From: DATBFG01 sp036558645
GTDB lineage: Bacteria; Acidobacteriota; Terriglobia; Terriglobales; Acidobacteriaceae
Length of the DNA stretch: 50,556 nucleotides
Reading direction: 5' to 3'
Assembly (NCBI GenBank): GCA_036558645.1
Contig: DATBFG010000027.1
Coordinates: forward strand, 1 to 50,556
A program made the position numbers and the translations under genes. Below are positions 1 through 8,498 of this stretch, one piece after another (within the stretch, counting starts at the first letter, position 1; the number at the start of each line of letters is the position of its first letter). Under the pieces are notes generated by a model, which saw only the letters and a list, made by a program, of their open reading frames with translations, was not told the DNA's origin and did not search any database.

Positions 1-466
1 ATTGGGGCGAATGGCGTCGTACATGCATCCGACACTTCAGATGCCAGTTGCAGAATCGCGCTCTCAACATAGACAACTGCTTGATGTGCCGCCCCAAAGC
101 TATTCGCGGGCTGCTAACGACCATCATGCAAGGGCGTCAAATTTGGTGAACGCAACAATCTGCGTGGAACTTTTCAGAAAACTGAATCGTACTAAGTAGG
201 GTTAGTGGGGATAGGGACTGCAGCAAGGTCCCTCATTGCAGAAAAATTTTCAGGGGTTCAGGGACTGTTCTCAATCTCGGTTTGGCGGCCCAGGTGAGCA
301 CAATCCTTAAGCACAGGCGCGAAGCCTTACGGCAATCGCCCTTTACCGCTGAACCCCGAGGCAACATTGTAGGCCTTTCGTGGCAAGACGCAAGCTCTTG
401 CGAAAGGTATTCTCCAGGCCGCCCCAACCGGTTCCCGACGACTTTCGGGAAAGAAAAAGGAGTGGC

Positions 467-859
467 GTGAAAATCTCGAACATGTTCAAGGGCTTGCTTC
501 TGGGACTCGCAGTACTGATGGCAACAGCTGCGTTCGCAGCCAATAAGGGATCTCTCCAGGTTAGCGATGCAGTCACCGTCAGCGGCACACAGTTGGTGCC
601 CGGCGAGTACAAGGTCACTTGGGAAGGAAATGGCCCGAATGTCGATCTGAAGATCAGCAAGGGCAAAGATGTAGTAGCTACTGTTCCAGCTCACATGGTA
701 GACCTGAATCGTCCGGCGTATGACAACGCTGCCGTTGTCAATAACAACAGTGACGGCACTCGTTCGATTTCGGAGATTCGGCTTGCCGGTAAGAAATTCG
801 CGTTCGCCATTGGCGGCGAGTCGGCGAAGGTTCAAAACAGCACCAATTCGAATCAGTAG
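467..859 (+). CDS. Small secreted protein of unknown function
   Basis: A 130-residue protein if translated from the GTG at 467, which has AAGGAG 4 nt upstream. The next in-frame ATG, at 482, is too far from that ribosome site, and the longer frame opening at 380 adds an arginine-rich stretch unlike a signal peptide. The N-terminus (MFKGLLLGLAVLMATAAFA) is a clear Sec signal peptide, so the product is exported. The mature part is short, beta-rich and polar, and it ends in an Asn/Ser-rich tail. I know similar proteins as uncharacterised secreted proteins in Acidobacteria, but I see no catalytic motif. It stands alone and converges on the aminopeptidase gene, with a shared terminator between them. 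Confidence 0.75.
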   Translation: MKISNMFKGLLLGLAVLMATAAFAANKGSLQVSDAVTVSGTQLVPGEYKVTWEGNGPNVDLKISKGKDVVATVPAHMVDLNRPAYDNAAVVNNNSDGTRSISEIRLAGKKFAFAIGGESAKVQNSTNSNQ

Positions 860-876
860 TTGACCTAAAAAACTCA

Positions 877-905
877 CCGGGATGGGCTCTCCTCACCCAT
901 CCCGG
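877..905. terminator. Bidirectional intrinsic terminator
   Basis: A perfect 10-bp stem (CCGGGATGGG / CCCATCCCGG) has a 9-nt loop. It is followed by CGTTTTCC on the plus strand and by a run of Ts on the minus strand (AAAAAA at 867-872 read in reverse). It lies between the convergent genes ending at 859 and 914 and can serve both. Confidence 0.8.
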
Positions 906-913
906 CGTTTTCC

Positions 914-3373
914 TCAATTTGACGCCAGCACGTCGTCGTAATAATTGAGCATGGCGCGTTTCGGTGCGTCCTTCACGCCTTTCAGCGGGACCTTTTGTTC
1001 GACCGAAGTATTGCCTTTCAATCGTGCCCTTCCGAGCATCACGGCTCGTCCGTCTCCGAGATCAACATATATTGGGACCAACATGCGGAACGAGTCATCC
1101 ACATTCATCTGGTTCACCTTGAAGCTGAATAGCACGTCTCCTTCGGGAGTTTTGTCGAATGAATAGTCGAACTTGTAGGTCGGCAGCGCTGTACCGTACA
1201 CATATTGGTTAAAGAACCAATCCAGCCTGTGATTTCCATCCAAGTCCATTTCTGCTGTCATGTGTTTTTCCAGCATGGCCTTGAAGTCCTCGGTAGTAGC
1301 CGCGCGACCGGAATACGTGGTCACGAAATCGTGCATGGTCGCCTTGAAGTCCTGATCGCCGGTCTTGCGATCCCACATCATCATGCGGACCATGTGCAGG
1401 ATGTAGGCGCCTTTGGGATAGATCAATCGCCGCGTCGCGCCGCCTGTTCGCGAATTACTCATGCGATATCCCATAGTGACTGGCCCTACATCGATGGCCC
1501 GAAATCCCATTGCGTCGCGCTCGAGCAACAGATCCCGTTCATCGTTCCAGAATTCCAGGAACTTCTTGGGATTTTTTTCAATCAGTTGGACGAAGAGCGA
1601 CGCCGACATATCCGCAAAGCCCTCGCTCATCCACTGATCACGATAAGAATTAAAACCAACGGTATGTCCCCACCACTGATGTGCGACTTCATGAGGTGTC
1701 ACGATCTTCCAATATCCGCGATCGCCGAAGTCCATGCCCAGGCTGTGGCGAACCGTGGTATCGAAGAAGTAGCACATGGGTATCCAGACCAAACCCGGCC
1801 AAGCTTGCCCGAATCCGCAACTCGTCTGTTGAGTGAGCGCCACTCGCTTGAAAGGTGGAGTGCCAAAATAATCGTTGTAAAGCTCGACTGAGAGTTCACC
1901 GTCTGCCAGCGCTTTCTTGATTAGGCCTGTCGTGTTCATGTTTCCCAACGCCACGCCTGGCATTTCGCGTGGTGCCTGTGTCGGTAGATCATCATTCACC
2001 TCATGTTGGAGCCCAGTGACCCAGCTTGGCGGCTCCTGATTGGCAAATGACTGGACGAGGTATTCCGGTTTGGTGAGCTTAGCCTCTTCGACTTTGAATT
2101 TCCCAAAATTAAATCCTGCGACGGTCTGTGGAACTACACTCTTCCAAACGGTGACATTCTGTCCGCCGTCGTTACTCTCGCTTACCATGGTCCCGGTAGC
2201 AGCTATCTTCATGCCCTTTGGGATCCGGAAGGTCATGTCGTAGGACACATATTGACCAAGAGATCCATTTGCGTGGTTCGGATACCAGCTGTCGCGAGCG
2301 ATAGGAAAGTAATTGCCTCCTCCTTCGTTGCTGACGGCGTCTTTCCCCGTATAACTGGTTGTGATCGTGTATTTCTCGCCTTGCGCTAACCCCTTTGGCA
2401 GGATGACATACAAGTCGGCATCATCCTTCTTGTCTTCCTGGACAAACTGGAGCGGCTGTCCGTCTGTCCCTGTCACACTCTGCACCCTCAATGTACTGTA
2501 AAGATTGAGTGGAACCACGCGCAGGCCAGTACTTCGCGACGCGAAAGTTGTTGCAGCCTTGCCAGTCAGGTTCGCATTCTTTTCGATCGTGGTATCGAGT
2601 TGCTGATGCTCGATTTGAATCGCGCCATTCGTTTCGGTGCCGGTGGCGGTACCGTTCTTGTATTCGGCTGAAAAGTGGAATGCTGTCCAGGTCCCAAGCT
2701 TATTTTCATCGTACGTAATTAGCTCCACTTCCTCCGGAGCAACAGTGTGGATGAGCGGCGGCGCTCCATGCGGATCGATCGCGAAGATTTCCTTATCGTT
2801 GTATCGCTTGCCATGAACAAAGGCCAGAAAAAATCCCCCAGGTTCGCCGCCTAGAACGTCCTGCAGGATTCGTGCATCCAGGTTCCACTTCAGCATGTGA
2901 TCGTGCCGCATGGCATTCTGACTCTCGCGAAGAGCGGCAGGATCGCAACCACCCGACGAGGTCCCGCCGACCTTCTTGATTTCTTCGTATGTCTTGTCCG
3001 TAAAGCGGAGCACCATCTGGTTGAAGTTTTCGCTGAACTCATCCTCCTTGGTTAACAACTTCAAACTGGCGCGCTCTATCGGCAACGGAGGTGTAAGGAC
3101 CATGTTTCCATCTCCGATGAACACGGCACCCGTGACCTTACCTTGCACAGGAGACAGGAAGCAAACTGTGCCCGATCGAAGATGGAAAGTGGCAGCATCC
3201 CGCTTCAGGTCGAAATTATTGATCGAAACTGCTTCTCCACCTAAACCGATATTACGGAGTTGCTGATAAGTAGGATCAGAGTTTGGAGCGATACCCTGGC
3301 CGAAAGCCATTGAAGCTAACAACATCAGACACACGAATGCCGTGGCACGCAAAGTGCGCCATAGAAGTGGCAT
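914..3373 (-). CDS. M1-family zinc aminopeptidase, exported
   Basis: The protein has 819 residues from the ATG at 3373, which has GGGAG 6 nt upstream. An upstream in-frame ATG at 3409 has no ribosome site. After a signal peptide ending near AFG comes a long N-terminal beta-rich region, then the gluzincin domain. The zinc motif HEVAH lies at residues 561-565 and the third ligand Glu at 584, giving the HExxH-18-E spacing of M1 peptidases. The usual GxMEN exopeptidase motif is not recognisable; a CGFGQAWPG segment occupies that area, so aminopeptidase activity and its specificity are inferred. It probably trims peptides in the periplasm. The gene is monocistronic and is bounded by the terminator at 877-905. 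Confidence 0.87.
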   Translation of the reverse strand: MPLLWRTLRATAFVCLMLLASMAFGQGIAPNSDPTYQQLRNIGLGGEAVSINNFDLKRDAATFHLRSGTVCFLSPVQGKVTGAVFIGDGNMVLTPPLPIERASLKLLTKEDEFSENFNQMVLRFTDKTYEEIKKVGGTSSGGCDPAALRESQNAMRHDHMLKWNLDARILQDVLGGEPGGFFLAFVHGKRYNDKEIFAIDPHGAPPLIHTVAPEEVELITYDENKLGTWTAFHFSAEYKNGTATGTETNGAIQIEHQQLDTTIEKNANLTGKAATTFASRSTGLRVVPLNLYSTLRVQSVTGTDGQPLQFVQEDKKDDADLYVILPKGLAQGEKYTITTSYTGKDAVSNEGGGNYFPIARDSWYPNHANGSLGQYVSYDMTFRIPKGMKIAATGTMVSESNDGGQNVTVWKSVVPQTVAGFNFGKFKVEEAKLTKPEYLVQSFANQEPPSWVTGLQHEVNDDLPTQAPREMPGVALGNMNTTGLIKKALADGELSVELYNDYFGTPPFKRVALTQQTSCGFGQAWPGLVWIPMCYFFDTTVRHSLGMDFGDRGYWKIVTPHEVAHQWWGHTVGFNSYRDQWMSEGFADMSASLFVQLIEKNPKKFLEFWNDERDLLLERDAMGFRAIDVGPVTMGYRMSNSRTGGATRRLIYPKGAYILHMVRMMMWDRKTGDQDFKATMHDFVTTYSGRAATTEDFKAMLEKHMTAEMDLDGNHRLDWFFNQYVYGTALPTYKFDYSFDKTPEGDVLFSFKVNQMNVDDSFRMLVPIYVDLGDGRAVMLGRARLKGNTSVEQKVPLKGVKDAPKRAMLNYYDDVLASN

Positions 3374-3522
3374 GAAATCTCCCGTGGGGGGAAGAGTGGA
3401 ATGCGACATTATGACGGGAATTAGAAAAAAAGCAAGATGACTTCTTAATGAAGCATAGAGGACGACGAAGGTTGGCCGACTAACCGCAAGCTAGTACAGG
3501 TTCGCGTCCTCTGTGGCATCTC

Positions 3523-4695
3523 TTAGTACTTCGGCATCTTAGGATCGACACGATCCGCCCAAGCCAAAATTCCGCCGGCTAGATTCGTGACTTTCTTGAA
3601 TCCTGCCTGTTGCAGGAACACTACTGCCTTTGCGCTACGCACGCCAGAGCGGCAGTGCGCCACGATCTCACGGCTGGAATCCAGCTCATGTACGCGGTTC
3701 GCTAGATCACCCAGGGGAATCAGGTGACCGCCGATGTTGCAGATCTGATATTCGTGCGGTTCGCGCACATCGAGCACATATAGATCATCGCCCGCATCCA
3801 GCCGCCGTTTGAGTTCTTCTACTTGTATCTCAGGAACGCCCGCTTCCACTGGTTTCTCCTCGCCTCGGATTCCACAAAACTCGTTGTAGTCTATCAGTTT
3901 TGTAATCGTCCGATGCGTACCGCAAGCCGGGCAGTCGGGATTCTTTCGCAACTTCAACTCGCGGAACTTCATTCCCAGAGCGTCGACTAACAGCAATCGG
4001 CCCACGAGCGGGTCGCCTTTGCCAAGGATGAGCTTGATCACTTCCGTCGCCTGCATCACGCCCACAAGCCCAGGCAAAATTCCAAGCACTCCGCCTTCCG
4101 CGCAGGAAGGAACCAGCCCGGGCGGTGGGGGCTCGGGATACAAGCACCGATAGCACGGTCCATCTTCTGTAGCAAACACACTGGCCTGTCCCTCAAAGCG
4201 GAAGATCGATCCGTAGACATTTGGTTTGCCAGTCAGCACACATGCGTCATTCACCAGGTAACGGGTCGGGAAATTATCAGTTCCGTCAGCGATCACATCG
4301 AAACCTCGGAAGATTTCTAGTGCGTTTGCGCTGCTCAACCGCGTGTCGAATGGCACCACTTCCACAAAAGGGTTGATTGCCTTCAGGCTCGCCGTTGCGG
4401 ATTCCAGCTTCTTGCGGCCGACGTCCTCGGTGGAGTGGATGATCTGTCGCTGCAGGTTGGTGTAGTCCACCACGTCGAAGTCCACAATTCCGAGTGTGCC
4501 GACCCCTGCCGCCGCCAAGTACAAAGCAAGCGGGGAACCCAGGCCGCCGGCGCCGATACACAGAACCCGGGCCGCCTTCAGCTTGAGCTGACCTTCCATG
4601 CCGACCTCCGGCATGATCAGGTGGCGCGAGTAGCGCAGGATCTCGTCATTGTTTAACGTGACTGCCTCGGGTCTAACTTCGGTTGTGGTGGCCAT
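3523..4695 (-). CDS. moeZ: ThiF/MoeB-type adenylyltransferase with C-terminal rhodanese (MoeZ-like)
   Basis: The protein has 390 residues. The N-terminal two-thirds is an E1-like adenylating domain with the nucleotide loop GAGGLG at 48-53, the VDFDVVDYTNLQRQ segment typical of ThiF/MoeB, and the CYRC and CPACG zinc cysteines. The C-terminal third is a rhodanese domain whose active-site loop is CRSGVRS, with Cys348. By family, such two-domain proteins activate the C-terminal glycine of a ubiquitin-like carrier as an acyl-adenylate and then convert it to a thiocarboxylate with sulfur from the rhodanese cysteine. The substrate here is most likely the carrier encoded just upstream at 4865-5146. 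A role in molybdopterin synthesis cannot be excluded, but no moa or moe genes are nearby. Confidence 0.9.
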   Translation of the reverse strand: MATTTEVRPEAVTLNNDEILRYSRHLIMPEVGMEGQLKLKAARVLCIGAGGLGSPLALYLAAAGVGTLGIVDFDVVDYTNLQRQIIHSTEDVGRKKLESATASLKAINPFVEVVPFDTRLSSANALEIFRGFDVIADGTDNFPTRYLVNDACVLTGKPNVYGSIFRFEGQASVFATEDGPCYRCLYPEPPPPGLVPSCAEGGVLGILPGLVGVMQATEVIKLILGKGDPLVGRLLLVDALGMKFRELKLRKNPDCPACGTHRTITKLIDYNEFCGIRGEEKPVEAGVPEIQVEELKRRLDAGDDLYVLDVREPHEYQICNIGGHLIPLGDLANRVHELDSSREIVAHCRSGVRSAKAVVFLQQAGFKKVTNLAGGILAWADRVDPKMPKY

Positions 4696-4713
4696 ATGAA
4701 CCTCTTATTTTTG

Positions 4714-4840
4714 AATTGCCAAATTTTTAAGATTTACGAATTTAAATACAGCCGAGGACTAACAGCAGCAGAAGCGACAACAGCAGTTTGTGCAGGGGTG
4801 GTTCAATTTGGCAATCCGTAAATCTTTCAATTCGTCAATT
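4714..4840. repeat. Imperfect inverted repeat in AT-rich spacer
   Basis: The spacer between moeZ and cysO has arms at 4714-4742 and 4813-4840. The reverse complement of the right arm shares AAGATTTACG and the AATT-rich flanks with the left arm, with one indel. The centre (about 4743-4812) is unrelated and contains CAGCAG-type repeats. It could fold in the cys-cluster transcript. Confidence 0.55.
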
Positions 4841-4864
4841 TCTATATCCGTCAATTCGACAATT

Positions 4865-5146
4865 CTAGGATTCTTCACTTCCTCCGGCAATGGAGGGCAC
4901 GATGGAAATGGTATCACTATCGCTCACTGGGGTGGCTTCTTTTTCCAGGTACCGCACGTCTTCATCGTTGAGATAAACATTCACAAAGGCCCGCAGTTTG
5001 CCGTCCTCTGTGTAAAGGTGCTTGCGCAAGTCGGGGTGCTGTAAAACCAGTCCTGACAACGCTTCGCCTACGGTGGAGGCCTTGAGCTCGACCGAGGGCT
5101 GCTTGTTGGAATACTGCCGCAACGGCGTGGGGAGCAGAATTTTCAT
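4865..5146 (-). CDS. cysO: Ubiquitin-like sulfur carrier (MoaD/ThiS/CysO family) with masked Gly-Gly
   Basis: A 93-residue beta-grasp protein from the ATG at 5146. An in-frame codon at 5173 would add an unlikely basic leader. The core has the MoaD/ThiS pattern, beginning MKILLPTPLRQY and ending in DTISIVPSIAGG. The conserved di-glycine is G88-G89, but the frame continues with SEES before the TAG stop, so the carrier cannot be adenylated until these four residues are removed. The JAMM protease gene immediately upstream is the obvious processing enzyme. With MoeZ and CysM around it, the best reading is the CysO sulfur carrier that delivers sulfur for cysteine synthesis. I see no good ribosome site, but a 7-bp hairpin (5160-5177) sits 14 nt before the start. 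Confidence 0.85.
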   Translation of the reverse strand: MKILLPTPLRQYSNKQPSVELKASTVGEALSGLVLQHPDLRKHLYTEDGKLRAFVNVYLNDEDVRYLEKEATPVSDSDTISIVPSIAGGSEES

Positions 5147-5159
5147 AGACTTAGTTGGG

Positions 5160-5177
5160 CGCCGTGAACACACGGCG
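5160..5177. other. Hairpin just upstream of cysO
   Basis: Perfect 7-bp stem CGCCGTG / CACGGCG with a 4-nt loop, 14 nt before the cysO start on the minus strand. There is no T-run. It could influence translation or mark an mRNA end; its function is unknown. Confidence 0.4.
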
Positions 5178-5304
5178 TGTATCTACTTAAAGATGCCGGT
5201 GGCTAGACGGAGGATTCAGCTTCCATAGCCTCAGGCCTACCCACGGGTCGAAAAAGTGGATCGCCATCGTTTGAGTATGGACCTCTCGGTTAAAGCGCTT
5301 GATT

Positions 5305-5739
5305 CTACTTGGTAATCCGAATCTCTTCCGGATCGAGATGCTTATCGTGCTCATCGGTCCCGTCGAGCAGGAATGAATTGGTCGCCACAGCCTTTCCCTT
5401 CTCCACGCTGGTGATGATGTAGGAACACCCGAACCAATGAGCCTCGGCGAGATCTGTCTTCGACCAGTGCGCCGGATGATCGGGATGCGAATGATAGAAC
5501 CCCAATATGTCCTCGCCGCGCTCGCGCCCCTCACGCTGTATGCGTACCAGTTCTCTCGGATCGATGTCATAACGGTTGTGGGGCGAATCGGTGCGCGTGT
5601 TCGTGCATCGTGCCGCTGATGTGACGATCCGATCCTCGCCATTCATCGTACCGAGCAAAACTCCACAACACTCGTGCGGATACGTCTCCTCGCCATGCTG
5701 GCGAATTTGGTCATAAATAGGCTGGGAAAGGGTGATCAT
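5305..5739 (-). CDS. mec: JAMM/Mov34 zinc metalloprotease (Mec-like)
   Basis: The protein has 144 residues and a complete JAMM signature: Glu23 in PHECCG, then His83-Ser-His85-Pro, Ser93 and Asp96 (HxHx7SxxD), the zinc and catalytic set of JAB/MPN+ proteases. In Mycobacterium tuberculosis the homologue Mec releases cysteine from CysO. In other bacteria such enzymes trim extra residues from sulfur carriers to expose Gly-Gly. Both activities suit this cluster, because the neighbouring carrier ends GGSEES. It lies between cysM and cysO on the same strand; 158 bp separate it from cysO. Confidence 0.9.
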   Translation of the reverse strand: MITLSQPIYDQIRQHGEETYPHECCGVLLGTMNGEDRIVTSAARCTNTRTDSPHNRYDIDPRELVRIQREGRERGEDILGFYHSHPDHPAHWSKTDLAEAHWFGCSYIITSVEKGKAVATNSFLLDGTDEHDKHLDPEEIRITK

Positions 5740-5754
5740 AAACTTGCAAAACTT

Positions 5755-5900
5755 AGGATTTCAAAATTTTTAGAATTTCTGAATTTTCGGATTGTTGAAT
5801 TTTAGAATTGCCGAATTGGGACTTCCCAATGTTGACTATTGTCAAAACTTCCGAGTAAGTGACGGTGTTCAATCCGTCAATTCGAAAATCCTGAAATCCT
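5755..5900. repeat. Imperfect inverted repeat between mec and cysM
   Basis: AGGATTTCA at 5755-5763 is matched by its exact complement at 5892-5900. GAATTTTCGGATTG at 5781-5794 matches the complement of 5870-5883 at 12 of 14 positions. The spacer is very AT-rich and made of GAATT-like words, resembling the element at 4714-4840 in style but not in sequence. Confidence 0.55.
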
Positions 5901-5912
5901 CCAATTTGACAG

Positions 5913-6920
5913 CTATTTCTCTTCCCAAAACCTCTCGCTCAAATACTTGTCCCCCGAGTCGCACAAGATCGTCACAAACACTGCCGCCTGATTCTTCTTC
6001 AACGCTCGCGCAATTTGCAGGCATCCCACAACTGCTGCCGCCGCTGAGATTCCCAGCAGCAGGCCCTCCTCCGGCGCCAGCCGCTTTGCCATCGCATACG
6101 ATTCTTCTGTCGAAATTCCCAGGTCTTCATCCGCCAGTGACGCGTCGTAAATCTTGGGCACGATTGCGCTGGCCATGTGCTTGGCGCCCTCAATACCGTG
6201 GAACGGCGAGTCAGGTTGCAGCGAGATGCACTTGATGTTCGGATTCAGCTCTTTCAGCCGCCGCGCGGTCCCGACAAAGGTTCCGCTGGTTCCCAGCATG
6301 GAAACGAAATGCGTGATACGCCCTTCCGTCTGTTGCCAGATTTCGTTGGCTGTGCCATGGTAGTGAGCCTGCCAGTTGGCGTCGTTGGAATACTGGTCGG
6401 CGTAGTAATAAAGGTCAGGATGCTTGCTGGCGAGCTCGCGGGCGGTACGGAGCGCGCCGTCAGAGCCCTCGCCCGGATCGGTATAAATAATGTTGGCGCC
6501 GTATGCATGCAGAATGCGCTTGCGCTCGACAGAAACATTTTCCGGCATGCAGAGTGTGACTGGAAAACCTTGCGCCGCGCCAAGCATGGCATATGCAATT
6601 CCAGTATTGCCGCTGGTTGAGTCGAGCAGAATTTTGCCAGGCGTGAGTTTCCCCTGGCGTCGAGCTTCGGCGACAATGTTCGCCGCGGCACGATCTTTGA
6701 CCGAGCCTCCGGGATTGAGCCACTCCGCCTTGCCGAGCAACTCGACATGAGGAAGCTCGATCGCAATGCGTTCGAAGCGAATCAGCGGAGTGTTCCCAAT
6801 TCGCTCCAGCGTATGCTGACCCAGACGTGAGGAATGACGCACATGTTCTGTCGTGTCAGCAACTTGAGCGTGCTGTGCGTGCAGTTGTCGCATACGTGAG
6901 GGCAAGTCATCCATGACCAT
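5913..6920 (-). CDS. cysM: Cysteine synthase B-type enzyme (CysM), PLP-dependent
   Basis: The protein has 335 residues if started at the ATG at 6920 (a second ATG lies at 6914). The longer frame to 7094 would run into the divergent gene and has no family similarity. It is a fold-type II PLP enzyme: the Schiff-base lysine is Lys75 in NPGGSVKDR, the substrate loop is TSGNTG, and the phosphate-binding loop is GTSGT. It has the length of the CysM enzymes that use O-phosphoserine and a thiocarboxylated CysO, and the gene order with the carrier, JAMM protease and MoeZ supports that chemistry over use of free sulfide. This gene heads the cluster, and a TATAAT box lies about 50 nt upstream. Confidence 0.88.
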   Translation of the reverse strand: MVMDDLPSRMRQLHAQHAQVADTTEHVRHSSRLGQHTLERIGNTPLIRFERIAIELPHVELLGKAEWLNPGGSVKDRAAANIVAEARRQGKLTPGKILLDSTSGNTGIAYAMLGAAQGFPVTLCMPENVSVERKRILHAYGANIIYTDPGEGSDGALRTARELASKHPDLYYYADQYSNDANWQAHYHGTANEIWQQTEGRITHFVSMLGTSGTFVGTARRLKELNPNIKCISLQPDSPFHGIEGAKHMASAIVPKIYDASLADEDLGISTEESYAMAKRLAPEEGLLLGISAAAAVVGCLQIARALKKNQAAVFVTILCDSGDKYLSERFWEEK

Positions 6921-6968
6921 CGTAATGGACGAATACGACGAATCCTGTAATACCGAACTCGAAATTAG

Positions 6969-6974
6969 ATTATA
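6969..6974 (-). promoter_or_regulatory. -10 box for the cysM cluster
   Basis: TATAAT on the minus strand (6974 to 6969) is a perfect -10 match, predicting a transcript start near 6962 and a leader of about 40 nt before the cysM ATG. I find no convincing -35. Confidence 0.5.
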
Positions 6975-7068
6975 AGAGAACGGAGTTTGATCCAGAGTAT
7001 GTGCGAGACCGCACTTTTTGGTGCAAGCCGCATCTAATATTTTGTTCCTGGGAACAGAGGTAGCCACG

Positions 7069-7536
7069 ATGTCTAAGGTTTTGGAACAGCGCACCTACGA
7101 AGACGCAGTCAGCTGGTTGCGCGATAACGGTTTCGATTTGATTGAAGCTCCAGGCACGCAAGGCCGGGTGTTCCTGAAGAAGTACACCTGTTCCGCCGCC
7201 ATCCAGAAAGATGGCGACGGAGTGAAGATCTTCGCCTACCCCGGCTACATGATCGGGAGCGAAATCTCCAAGCTGGTCAATAAGGGGTATCAGCAATTCC
7301 TGAAGACCTCCAAGAATGAAGTCCCCGCAACCGCTGATCACTTGAAAGCGTTGCACAAGTTTACCGAAGAGCTGAAAGAAGCACTCAATCTTCCAAGTCT
7401 CTACAACGAATCGCTTGGAACCGTGAGCGAATCGTATCAATACGACCGTATTGTGGATCGCGACAAGCCCAAGACTGAGCGTCCGAAGCGGCCCTGGGAA
7501 GTTGTGAAACTGGCCAAAGCAAAGTCGCGAGCCTGA
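7069..7536 (+). CDS. Conserved hypothetical protein
   Basis: A 155-residue cytoplasmic protein. The ATG at 7069 is chosen because AGAGG lies 8 nt upstream; an earlier alternative start at 7018 lacks one. It has no signal peptide or membrane segment. It contains a compact alpha/beta region followed by a long helical stretch (residues about 85-115) and a basic C-terminus rich in Lys, Arg and Pro. I do not recognise a named domain. It is divergent from cysM and is followed 65 bp later by corA. Confidence 0.75.
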   Translation: MSKVLEQRTYEDAVSWLRDNGFDLIEAPGTQGRVFLKKYTCSAAIQKDGDGVKIFAYPGYMIGSEISKLVNKGYQQFLKTSKNEVPATADHLKALHKFTEELKEALNLPSLYNESLGTVSESYQYDRIVDRDKPKTERPKRPWEVVKLAKAKSRA

Positions 7537-7601
7537 CAAAGTATCCCCGTTAACTGTTTCGTCAGCAGTCGATGGCTACTTCCATCTATACTGGCTGACG
7601 C

Positions 7602-8486
7602 ATGAGCGCCCAGCAGCCTTTGCCAGGCGTGGCCTGGTACAACATCCCTGACCCCTCGTCTCCCGATCTCGACGAACTCGCCACTCGGTTTCATCTCCAC
7701 GAATTGCAGATTGAGGACACTCGGCACCGGCCGCAGCGTGCCAAGACCGATGAATACGGCAACTACATCTTCTCTATCCTCAAACATGTACATTTGGGTA
7801 AGAACACAGTCCACTTCGATGACCTCGATGTCTTCCTGGGCCGCGATTTCCTGATCACTGTCCATAAGTCGGACTGCGCGGTCATCGCCCGGGTTCAACA
7901 GCTTGCGCAACAAAATCAGATCACGCGCCTCGATCAGATCTTTTATCGCCTGCTCGATTTGGCCGTCGACGACTATCTCACCATGCTTGATCGTGTCGGC
8001 GAGCACGTTGGCGATCTGGAATCGGACGTTCTCGAACATCCCGGCCCCGAGATTTTGCGGGAAATTTTTCGACTTAAACGCAAGCTGATTGAATTTCGCC
8101 GCAACGCGGCTGACATGCGCGAGGTAGTCAACACCCTGGTGCGCCGCGAACGCGGCCTCATCGGAGATGATCTCGATCCCTACCTGCGCGATGTTTACGA
8201 TCACCTGTTGCGTGTAGTCGACTTGCTCGAAACCTACCGCGACCTTCTTACTGGTTCGCTCGATATTTACCTGTCAGCGGTTGCAAATCGCACGAACGAA
8301 GTGATGAAGATCTTGACCATCTGGGGCACTGTCGCTCTGCCGCTGGTCGTCATCACGGGATTTTTTGGCATGAACCTGCCGCTGCCATGGGCGACACGTC
8401 CGCATGGGACCCTGTTTGCCGTAGCCGTAATGGCGGCTTCCACCATGCTCGTGCTTTTGTACTTCAAGCGTAAACATTGGTTTTGA
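7602..8486 (+). CDS. corA: CorA-family divalent cation transporter
   Basis: The protein has 294 residues. Most of it is the soluble cytoplasmic funnel domain, with long coiled helices around residues 120-220. Two transmembrane helices sit at the C-terminus. The first ends in the GMN signature at residues 256-258 (FFGMN), the selectivity-loop motif of CorA channels for Mg2+, Co2+ or Ni2+. The C-terminus ends in a basic KRKHWF tail, as in other CorA proteins. The next gene starts 13 bp downstream and may be co-transcribed. Confidence 0.9.
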   Translation: MSAQQPLPGVAWYNIPDPSSPDLDELATRFHLHELQIEDTRHRPQRAKTDEYGNYIFSILKHVHLGKNTVHFDDLDVFLGRDFLITVHKSDCAVIARVQQLAQQNQITRLDQIFYRLLDLAVDDYLTMLDRVGEHVGDLESDVLEHPGPEILREIFRLKRKLIEFRRNAADMREVVNTLVRRERGLIGDDLDPYLRDVYDHLLRVVDLLETYRDLLTGSLDIYLSAVANRTNEVMKILTIWGTVALPLVVITGFFGMNLPLPWATRPHGTLFAVAVMAASTMLVLLYFKRKHWF

Positions 8487-8498
8487 GAGGCATTACGA

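Noticed and set aside
2..199. ORF of 65 codons at the left edge
   Set aside because: No ribosome site, no recognisable motif, and composition unlike the real genes. I see nothing definable in 1-466.
4865..5146. Carrier as an ordinary MoaD of molybdopterin synthesis
   Set aside because: No moaE, moaA or moaC gene is near, the neighbours are cysM and a JAMM protease, and the Gly-Gly is masked.
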